From contig OX621236.1 of NCBI GenBank assembly GCA_951640165.1, positions 31,116,948-31,180,947 of the forward strand: 64,000 bases of DNA. The letters are read 5' to 3'. Both the position numbers and the translations under genes were made by a program. The notes under the pieces are model-generated. The model saw only the letters and a program-made list of their open reading frames with translations, made no database searches and was not told the origin of the DNA. Positions 56,842 to 64,000 of the stretch are shown here, piece after piece. Numbering within the stretch: the stretch's first letter is position 1; each line of letters opens with the position of its first letter. Source of the stretch: Pseudoips prasinana. Taxonomy: Eukaryota > Arthropoda > Insecta > Lepidoptera > Nolidae.

Positions 56842-57138
56842 TTGGCATACGGTGTGATTATGCCATTTGTATGCCGACAAAGCTCGGAGATTACACTTTA
56901 TGATTGCACTGTGAAATATGTGCCGAATAGCAATGTACAATTTTCAATTCGCGACATTTTTACCCGAAATGGAACAGGCATACACGTAATTTCACGTAAC
57001 ACCGCACCACTGACTACTTTGATGTTTATTGCAAAGAAAATATCACGCTCACGTAATATTTATAGTTTTGGACCAATCGCTGATAAATATAGTGCTTTAG
57101 ATGTTTCGTCTGCCAGTTTGGAACCAATTTGCTGGTAA
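56842..57138 (+). CDS. Unrecognised 98-codon frame
   Basis: Starts at ATA/ATG region near 56842 and stops at TAA 57136-57138. The translation has a mixed, protein-like composition (Ser-Ser-Glu-Ile-Thr-Leu, Ser-Arg-Asn-Thr-Ala-Pro, Ser-Phe-Gly-Pro-Ile-Ala), unlike chance frames in AT-rich DNA, but I know no matching family. It lies 440 bases past the BEL/Pao debris and may be unrelated. A short overlapping minus frame is less convincing. Confidence 0.25.
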   Translation: MAYGVIMPFVCRQSSEITLYDCTVKYVPNSNVQFSIRDIFTRNGTGIHVISRNTAPLTTLMFIAKKISRSRNIYSFGPIADKYSALDVSSASLEPICW

Positions 57139-57144
57139 TAGTGA

Positions 57145-57524
57145 AATATTGGGCATATGTATTTAGCCCAAGAATAGACGAGGGAAAGAAAATAATTGAA
57201 TAAAATGTTCTAACCATTAAGAATTTCGTCACGATATAGAACGAATAACTCTTAATGAAATGTAGAAGAATGATCACGGAATGCTTTAGGTATACGTTCC
57301 AAGTAATCAGTGCTTACACAGGGTAAATATTCTCCATCTTGCAAAATGTCTTAAGTGTGCGACATAAATTTGCGTGGCTATAAGTACCTACATTTTGCAT
57401 GTGTATCGGCACTTAGTTCAACAATAAATACCATAACGTCTAGTGGACATTACAAAGAAAAATATTTTGCCTTATTTTGATTTGAAAAAGTACTCCTAAT
57501 CTTCTTAAGTTTACTTTCATATAT
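57145..57524. other. No recognised gene
   Basis: AT-rich flank of the R1-clade insertion. Confidence 0.45.
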
Positions 57525-57538
57525 TTGTAGGTAAACCT
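57525..57538. repeat. Target-site duplication of the R1-clade LINE, 3' side (14 bp)
   Basis: TTGTAGGTAAACCT, immediately before the poly(T) run. Exact copy at 62434-62447. Confidence 0.9.
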
Positions 57539-57560
57539 TTTTTTTTTTTTTTTTTTTTTT

Positions 57561-57913
57561 GATAAGGCAGGGGGAATGCCTACGCATGCCATCCGCAAAA
57601 AGTGTCTGCGGGTGGGTATGTCGGACTCGCACCGACTAAACCTAACCTGCCGTGGACTTCTTCTGGCGCCTGATAGGGGGAGCCCCGGGAACGCGGGTAT
57701 GCTGCTCCGGTGCCCCCCTTTTGCGCCGTGTCCCAGATGGTCGGGACACGCACCCGGGGAGGACTGTGGGTTGCCCTCCCCATTTGCCGACTCCTGCCAG
57801 TACGGCACAGCGACTGCGCCACAAACAGTTCGCTGTCTTCCCGGGGCTGCTTGCACGTGGCGGCAGTTGAGGACACTTCTCATACTGCCACCGCAGCCCC
57901 GAGGGGAGTTGGG
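57561..57913 (-). other. 3' UTR of the R1-clade LINE
   Basis: GC-rich, noncoding in the element's sense; many short frames on both strands here are artefacts of GC-rich composition. Confidence 0.75.
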
Positions 57914-60900
57914 CTAACGGCTGCCGCCGCCACCCCGACGCCTCCTCCGCCTACGAGCCGGATCGGCTCTTTCCCGATCCCGTTCGGCGGCCTCCTTCTG
58001 CAGCAAAACTGCCTCACAGAAGGAGACCACGGCGTCCCATTTGGTGGAGTCGCCAGCCAGCATCGCATACACGACTGCTGGCGGCGAAAGATCCCGTCCG
58101 ATCTCAGCGACCAAGACTCGTCTCTCGGTCTCCCAGGCCGGGCACTCCTCCAGCGTATGCTGGGCAGAGTCCAGGTCGCTCCCGCAATGGTGACAATGTG
58201 TCGTCGCTTCTCGGCCGATCCGGCACAGATACTCACCGAAACACCCGTGTCCGGTGAGTATCTGTGTCAGTCTGTAGGTGACGTAACCGCCCTTCCTTCC
58301 CACCCAGGCCTCGAGGTGAGGCAGGATAGCACCGACGGCACGTTGGCGCGCGTTCAGGCGTAACTCCAGCCGTGCGCGCCACTGTGTAAGTACGCGCCGG
58401 TGTGCATCCCGCCTATAGGCAATGAGCGTCTGCTCTGGCGCCTCACCGCTCTCCCGGCGGACGCGGATCTCGATGTAAACCGTCGCGTCGACTGCCGCCA
58501 GGAGATCAAACGGCGGAAAGCGCGCCAGGAGTGTCGCCGCCTCAAAGGATACCGTCCGGTATCCTCGTGCGATCCGTATGGCCACCACACGCTGCAGGCT
58601 ATTCAAAATAGCCCTGCAGCGGGAGGCGCCCGTCAGGCGTTCAGACCAGACGGGCGCCCCATACAGGACCATGGATCGCACGACACCTCCGTAGAGGCGG
58701 CGAACTTCTTCCCTGGGACCCCCGAGGTTCGGCAAAAGCCGGTGTAACGCACCGGTTACCCGGCGCACTCGGGGGGCCAGACGCTCGAAATGCTCCTCGA
58801 AGCCCCATCGGCTGTCTAGGGTGAGGCCCAGGTACTTCATGTACCGCCCCACCCTGACCTCTGCGTCACCTACACGCATCGACATACTGGGTGGTTCCAC
58901 CCTACGGCGTAAGCCGTGGAACCATAGCGCCTCGGTCTTGTGAGGCGCTACCCGAAGGCCCAGTCTCAAAATGGCCGCGACGACACACGCAACTCCGAGT
59001 TCGGCGAGCCATACCGCCCGCTGGAAGCTTACCTCCCGGGCTATGACGAGCGTGTCGTCCGCATAGCAGACGACGCTCACTCCGGGAGGGAGGCTTATCC
59101 GCAGGACCGCATCGTACGCGAGGTTCCATAGCAGAGGTCCCAACACGGACCCCTGAGGAACCCCGCAGGAGAGCTCCCTCTGGATCTCAATCCCGTTCCG
59201 ACCGACGAATTTGATCGTCCTGTCGCGCAAATATGCCCCGACTATACCACGGAGATAGGGAGGCACGTTATGATGCACCAGTGCCTCCCGTATCGCCCGC
59301 CAGGGAACGGAGTTGAAGGCGTTGACGATGTCGAAACTCACCGCCAACGCCACCCCCCCCGCCCGAACGGCGGGCTCCGACAGGGCGCGGACGCGGTTGA
59401 TCGCGTCCAGCGTCGAACGTCCCTGCCGGAAACCGAACTGGTTGTCCGATAAGTCGGGGCCAACGCGCGACAGATGCTCGCTGAGACGGGCGGCTATGAC
59501 ACGCTCAAAGAGCTTGCCCGCCTCGTCCAGCAAGCAGATTGGTCGGAACGCCGAGGGAGAATCGGCGGTCCTGCCCGGCTTCTGCAGAAGCACAAGCCTT
59601 GCCTCTTTCCAGCAGGCGGGGAACACGGCACTACGGAGACAGCTGGTGAACAGTTGCCTCAACCGGTCCCCCAGAACTGCCAGGGCGCAAACCCACGCCC
59701 TGCCCGGTATTCCATCCGGGCCAGGGGCGGTATTACGGGCCGCAAGTCGCCGTACTGCTCGGTCCAACTCCCCCTCCGTCACCTCCAACTGATCGTCCCA
59801 ATCATGGTACGACGGTGACGGAGGGTCCGAGGGACTGTCCTGGACCCTAGGGAAGAGGGTGTCTACCACCCTCCTCAGGAAATCCGGGTCCAGGGTACTC
59901 GTCAACGGAAGGACCCACGGTCTGAGCTTGCCCAGTACCATTTTGTACGGGCGCCCCCATGGGCCCCTATCCAGTCCCTCGATGAGCTCGTTCCAGGACC
60001 GAGCTTTGGCTTCCGCTATCGCAACGGATAGCGCCTTGACGGCGACTTGATACGCCTTGTGCGCTCCGGCAGCCTCTTCGGCATTGGCTCGCCTCCTCCG
60101 ACGGGCCCGCTGGTGTCGGCGACGCGCTGCGACATACTCCGAACGGAGTCGCGCGATTTCGGCCGACCACCAATACTGCGAGCCTCGTCTGTCACCCGGA
60201 CGGATCCGGGGCATCGACGTGTCGCAGATGCGAGACATGATGCCCCGGAACCAGCCCGCTTGCGAATTGGGATCGGACGGGATCCTCTCTCCACCCTCGC
60301 TCGCCCCCCAGGCGATGGCGACGGCGGCAGCAATCAGCATGTCGCGGTCCAAGCGGCGTAGGCACCAGCGCCGCAGTGGGACAACACTACTGCGGTCAGG
60401 GCCGCCTCGGGGCGGACGGAAGGCCACGCTGAAAGTATTTGTCGGTGATCCGACAGCGTGGCAATTTCCTCCGCAACTTTCCACCCCGAGACCAGGTGCA
60501 TGGCCGAGGGAGTCGCCCACGTCAAGTCAACGATCGACTCCCCCTGCCACCGCACACAGGTGCTGACTGAACCCCGATTTAAAAGACGGAGGTCCAGTCC
60601 GGCGGCCCATTCCAGCAGTGACTCCCCTCGAACGTCGTCCCGGGCATCGCCCCACACACTAGAGTGGGCGTTAAAATCACCCAGGACGAGTACCGGACGG
60701 GACTGGTAAGAGCTAATATGGCTCGTTAGCCCGTCAAGGTACGCCTCAAAATTTGCGAGGCCGCAATTCGGGGAGATGTAGCAGCCCACCACGACTGCTG
60801 GTCCCCAATCCACGACGACAAATCCGGGCCCCTTGGCCAGGAGTGCGCAATGGGGGTCATATTTCCCCCCTGCCCAATAAATGGCGACGAGGCCCCCATC

Positions 60901-61056
60901 CGCCCCGAACCAACGAGGGTGGTCGGGAACGGAGTAAGGCTCCGCCACTATCGCTAGGGCAACCGAACGCTCAGCAATCGTCTGCGCAAGAAGAGCTTGC
61001 GCAGCGATGCAGTGGTTCAAGTTGCCCTGGAAAATAAGTTGGGGGGGAAAGAATTC
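57914..61056 (-). pseudogene. R1-clade ORF2: endonuclease plus reverse transcriptase, one frameshift
   Basis: In frame with and directly after the gag TAA (61057-61059). Endonuclease: Gln-Gly-Asn-Leu-Asn (61035 area), Ala-Glu-Pro-Tyr (catalytic Glu), Gly-Asp-Phe-Asn-Ala-His, Asp-Leu-Thr-Trp and Ser-Asp-His, all key residues present. A -1/+2 shift at about 60431-60441 separates it from the rest. RT frame (to TGA/TAG stop at 57914): fingers with Asn-Thr-Ala-Pro-Gly-Pro-Asp-Gly, palm Phe-Asp-Ile-Val-Asn-Ala-Phe (first Asp), Gly-Val-Pro-Gln-Gly-Ser, Tyr-Ala-Asp-Asp (catalytic pair), thumb, then Gly-His-Gly-Cys-Phe-Gly and a Cys-x2-Cys...His...Cys finger near the end. The product nicks target DNA and copies the element RNA there. 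The start methionine is not evident. Confidence 0.92.
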
Positions 61057-61310
61057 TTAGACCTCCATAGACACCCCACCGGGGCCAGAACCCGGTTCGT
61101 TGGACCGCGACGATGTAGGAGCGGACGTGGCAGGACGTCCCGCTCCCTTTCGTTTTGGTGGCGTACACCTACCGCTGCCCAGGCGATGGTTTGCTGGCCT
61201 GCCAAGGTCGGCACACACCACGCAATTAGGGGCGCGCGCCGTGCATTCCTTCGCCTTGTGGCCCTGTTGGCCACAGACGAAGCACGACGCGCTCCGGTCG
61301 CACCCGGTGC
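61057..61310 (-). pseudogene. R1-clade gag C-terminus: zinc knuckles 2 and 3
   Basis: Reads Cys-Thr-Gly-Cys-Asp-Arg, then knuckle 2 (Cys-Phe-Val-Cys-x4-His-x4-Cys) and knuckle 3 (Cys-Val-Val-Cys...His...Cys), then a basic Pro/Gly-rich tail to TAA at 61057-61059. The first Cys of this piece is the final Cys of knuckle 1, whose other residues are on the opposite strand at 61740-61787. Gag coats element RNA. Confidence 0.9.
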
Positions 61311-61787
61311 AAGGACCAAGGTCCAATTGACGGACCTTGGCCTAGAAACGGGCCTGCGCCCTAAGAGGGCTTTGACCGGGGGTCTCATTTTGAGAATACC
61401 CGGTCCAGAGGGATCCGCGAAGGCGGAAGCCCTCACATCTCGCCTTAGGGAAGCCTTGGCTGAGACGGGTGCAGTGGTGGCGCACCCTGTGGCGATGGGG
61501 GAGCTCCGGGTGCTAGACCTGGACGACTCCACCGACCCCACTGAGGTAGCTGAAACAATAGCCACGACGGGAGGTTGCGCCGTCGCCGACGTAAAGGTCG
61601 GCGAAATTCGTTATTCCCCGTCGGGCTTAGGTTCGGTGTGGGTTCGGTGCCCACTAGTGGCCGCCCGCAAAATAGCGGTAGTCGGCCGAGCACTAGTGGG
61701 CTGGATGTCGGTCCGGGTGGTGGCGCTTCCACCCAGAGCTCTTCAATGTTACCGCTGCCTGGAGAGGGGGCATGTCAGGGCTCGGTG
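61311..61787 (+). pseudogene. R1-clade gag middle part, inverted; zinc knuckle 1 missing its last Cys
   Basis: Lies on the plus strand, opposite to the rest of the element. Open throughout. Carries the gag core pattern: Gly-Gly-Leu-Ile-Leu-Arg-Ile-Pro-Gly, Ala-Leu-Thr-Ser-Arg-Leu-Arg, Glu-Leu-Arg-Val-Leu-Asp-Leu-Asp-Asp, Val-Lys-Val-Gly-Glu-Ile-Arg, Trp-Val-Arg-Cys-Pro, and ends Cys-Tyr-Arg-Cys-x4-His-Val-Arg-Ala-Arg. The next codon should be Cys but is Trp (TGG), because the segment stops here. The longer plus frame (60997-62064) that contains it is a chimera across both junctions, not a gene. The N-terminal part of gag is absent. Confidence 0.9.
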
Positions 61788-62433
61788 GATATTGGGCGGT
61801 ATAGCCATGGGATTATGCCAATCTGCGAGACCTCCAACGCGAACCGATACTGGACAGCCCAACGTCCAGCACGGCGCGCGCCTTCGTCTGCAGACCGGCA
61901 CACGGCGCCAGCCCAGACGCCACCTGCAGATACGCCTACCCATGGCTAGCCTTGACGGCCGTCTGACCGGACGTCGCAGCCGATTGATCGGGGCCCGGCT
62001 AGACCCCGACCGCCCGTGTAAGGGGAAATCCGGACCAAAGAGGCGTGTTGCGGGTGGGGGATAACAACTGCCCTTGACCCCCCACCGACTCAACCTCCAG
62101 GACTCCTTCATCCCCCCGTACGGGTCCCCGCGCACGGCACAAACACGCGGGTGGTCGTCGCAGAATTCCGACCATACATGGATGATGTATGGAAGGTCCG
62201 CCAAGATACGACCACAGGATCTTGGCAGATTCCGCCCCCCCCCCCCCCCCATGTGTCGGAATATTAGCCACAAGCAGTAACCCTTTCACGTGGGAATAAT
62301 CCCATTCCGAGAAACGATTACTACCTGCGCCCGGCGTGCACCGTCCCATAAACTTCTGTTCCCACCGAATATGAATATTCGAATGGGACCAGTAGTCTTG
62401 GGCTCGCGAGGAGGTTTTCCGACCTAGCACGCC
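61788..62433 (-). other. 5' arm of the R1-clade insertion, noncoding or unidentified
   Basis: GC-rich, inside the target duplication, so part of the insertion. All six frames are broken or arginine-rich with no gag pattern. Contains a C16-type run near 62230 and palindrome-like AATATGAATATTCGAA. It may be the element's 5' UTR plus start of gag, or material added during insertion. Orientation is assumed. Confidence 0.5.
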
Positions 62434-62447
62434 TTGTAGGTAAACCT
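62434..62447. repeat. Target-site duplication of the R1-clade LINE, 5' side (14 bp)
   Basis: TTGTAGGTAAACCT, exact copy of 57525-57538. Confidence 0.9.
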
Positions 62448-62497
62448 AGATGATACAAAATACTATGCGTCAATAATAGAATCGATTCTTTAGATAA

Positions 62498-63364
62498 CCC
62501 GCCATTTGTGACGTGTATGTCTGTAAGACCGGGTAGTTAAAAAAAGTCAAATAACTTTTTTATCCGCTATAGAATCGAGTAGTGATTTCGTGTACTTTCC
62601 TCATTGCGCGTCCCCCACCGTTAGTCCACCCCGCGCTGGCGATGCGGAGGTACGTCTTGGAGTTTTGGCCCCAACCCGGTGCGTGAGACCGGGGTTACAG
62701 ATCACTTAAGTAAAAAAGTCATAGCTTAATTTTTGAATTGTAACTTTTTGGTAAGTTTATGTATTTATTTTGATAGTATAATTATTGCGATTATTATTAT
62801 TCTGTAATCAGTTAACTTTTTGCATAATTTTGTAAATTTTTTCATTATATTTTAGGTATTTATTTTCTAATTCACAACTTTGTTTTAGCATGTCTTACGA
62901 ACGTGAAACTCGTGGTCTCCAAGCTCTTTTACTAGAAGAACTGTTAAACGCCGAGAACGACAGGTTCAGTCAAACTTGCCTCGATTGATGAGACAAATAC
63001 TTACCCAAATTTTGAAGATTGATAGCTAGAAATGGTTGGTGTTATTATTGAGGGGACATTTTTGTATTTTTTTGTTGGAATGAGTTCGTTTTTTGTTTCT
63101 TTTTTATAGTTCCTATTGTCATAAGACCGCAAAAGATTGAATTAGCTGTAAAATTTTATTTTTTGTTTCAAATTCTATTAATAAACGTATTTCTTTGTTA
63201 ATATACATCTTTTCTTTATTGATAAAAATATATGTCTTTTAATATTTGGCTGAGTAAAAGTAGTATGGAGTATTGCTTATTAAGAAAATCTTAGGTTGAA
63301 AAACCCGGTGCGTGGGAACGGCGTCACTAAAGATGTAAGTCAAATTCAGGTCACAAGTGGCGGG
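62498..63364 (+). mobile_element. piggyBac-like non-autonomous relic
   Basis: TIRs CCCGCCATTTGTGAC (62498 onward) and, reversed from 63364, CCCGCCACTTGTGAC. The right flank is TTAA (63365-63368); the left flank is ATAA, one change from TTAA. A subterminal AACCCGGTGCGTG occurs at 62677 and again at 63303. Internal sequence is AT-rich apart from one short frame at 62890-62988. piggyBac assignment rests on TTAA plus CCC ends. Confidence 0.7.
62890..62988 (+). pseudogene. 32-codon N-terminal-like frame inside the piggyBac-like relic
   Basis: ATG at 62890, then Glu-Arg-Glu-Thr-Arg, a Leu-rich helix (Leu-Gln-Ala-Leu-Leu-Leu-Glu-Glu) and a stop at 62986-62988. It resembles the short acidic helical start of transposase proteins, placed about 390 bases from the left TIR. 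It may be the only remaining bit of the transposase after internal deletion. The family is not provable from 32 residues. Confidence 0.35.
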
Positions 63365-63369
63365 TTAAG

Positions 63370-63785
63370 TTACCCTTTCCCGGGCAGTTTACATTCAATG
63401 ATTTAGGCTCTAAGCATGTTACTATGGAAAGCTGGGCATGACATTAAAAATCAATGGGACGTTTTAGTCAATACATTGGATTTATGGTTTCGAGTCACCG
63501 ATACCAGAAATATATTGATCGCGTGCATAACATTTCTCAAAGAGTTTTAAGTAAATCAGGTTCTATTTTTATTGAGACTCATTTCCAACCGATTTAGAAC
63601 TGATAGTTTCCATTGAAAGAATACTTGTAAAAAAATGTATAAGCTTCGAATTTCCTTGATTTTATTGTAATGTTGGTCTTGTAGTGCTAGGTTATTATTA
63701 TAACACTACACATTGCAAAACGTTCAGTGTGCTTCTACCATAAACCCTTCACTATTTTAAAACATAAAATGGCGAAACTACGCCA
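63370..63785. other. No recognised gene
   Basis: AT-rich spacer. Confidence 0.45.
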
Positions 63786-63885
63786 TTTCTCCAATTGAAA
63801 GTGAACCTTATGCTTATGTGATAAAGTTGATAATCTATAAAAGAAATTTGACAGATTGGGGTAACTGGATGTGCTGGCGTCTGTA
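63786..63885. mobile_element. MITE family M, copy 7, left arm lost
   Basis: Core CTCCAATTGAAAGTGAACC and an intact right arm ending reversed TACAGACGCCAGCACATCC. About 40 bases of the left inverted repeat are missing. Confidence 0.85.
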
Positions 63886-64000
63886 CATATATAGTAGTAT
63901 TGTTAGCAAGAGTGCTGACAAAACTACTCGACATACAATTTGATGGGGGTATGTTTTGTATATGGGCTTTGTACGCATAAATGTCAATCACTTGTCCGTC

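Larger units (their letters stand above)
57539..62433 (-). mobile_element. R1-clade non-LTR retrotransposon with an inverted gag segment
   Basis: Minus-strand order from the 5' side: an unassigned GC-rich 5' arm (62433-61788), gag middle lying inverted (61787-61311), gag C-terminus (61310-61057), ORF2 with endonuclease and RT (61056-57914), 3' UTR, poly(A) (T run at about 57539-57560). GC content is far above the surrounding DNA. An exact 14-bp duplication brackets the unit, so all of it arrived or was assembled in one insertion. Gag lacks its N-terminal part and ORF2 has one frameshift, so it is not autonomous. Confidence 0.92.

Noticed and set aside
57576..60566. Many GC-rich plus-strand frames over the R1-clade LINE
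   Set aside because: They are antisense shadows of ORF2 and its 3' UTR with no domain of their own.
60997..62064. A 355-codon plus-strand gene
   Set aside because: It is a chimera: antisense of ORF2/gag to 61310, true gag to 61787, then unrelated sequence.
1..64000. CRISPR arrays, operons, ribosome-binding sites, bacterial terminators
   Set aside because: No regularly spaced repeats; introns, SINEs and LINEs show this is animal nuclear DNA.

Overview
The window is animal nuclear DNA, most likely from a moth or butterfly. It is AT-rich and its coding material is almost entirely transposon-derived. The mix fits Lepidoptera: tRNA-headed SINEs, RTE-type 3' ends with ATG-repeat tails, Helitron relics ending in CTAGT, a CR1/L2-like LINE with a baculo-FP-type ORF1, an R1-clade LINE with a CCHC gag, and TTAA-, TTA- and TA-flanked DNA transposons. 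Assignment to Lepidoptera is by inference; no species is claimed. No RNA gene, CRISPR array or bacterial-style operon was seen. The only hints of a host gene are two short splice-bounded reading frames at the extreme left.

Layout. 1-4.9 kb: possible host exons, a SINE, several LINE 3' ends and a 230-bp TIR element inside one of them. 4.9-17 kb: SINEs, copy 1 of a short TIR element (seven copies across the window), a 372-bp perfectly centred palindrome at TTAA, the first of two 600-bp repeats, a Helitron relic. 17.2-20.05 kb: a CR1/L2-like LINE (minus) keeping ORF1, endonuclease and the extreme C-terminus but lacking the reverse-transcriptase core, with an unexplained 117-codon frame between ORF1 and ORF2. 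21.4-22.6 kb: a 5'-truncated LINE with an RNase H domain, poly(A) and an 11-bp target duplication. 23.8-26.9 kb: a three-exon DDE transposase gene (minus), broken by stops and a small quasi-palindromic insertion. 31.0-33.2 kb: an apparently intact mariner-type element (DD41D spacing, TA-flanked TIRs) inserted in an old LINE RT fragment. 33.7-51.6 kb: mostly SINEs, Helitron relics, a GC-rich Harbinger-type element, fold-back structures and an RTE 3' end. 55.8-56.4 kb: BEL/Pao integrase debris. 57.5-62.4 kb: a large R1-clade LINE (minus) bracketed by an exact 14-bp duplication; its reverse transcriptase is open, but a 477-bp piece of gag lies inverted in the middle. 62.5-63.4 kb: a piggyBac-like non-autonomous relic.

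Nothing here works as a host pathway. The coherent units are the transposons: the mariner copy has its transposase and both ends; the R1-clade copy has endonuclease plus RT but is disabled by one frameshift and the gag inversion. The strongest observation is that gag inversion, whose breakpoints split one zinc knuckle between the two strands. A second theme is repeated creation of short inverted duplications inside elements that normally lack them (a SINE, a TIR element, the DDE transposase, a hairpin near a Helitron helicase relic). I did not find a convincing new multi-gene system.
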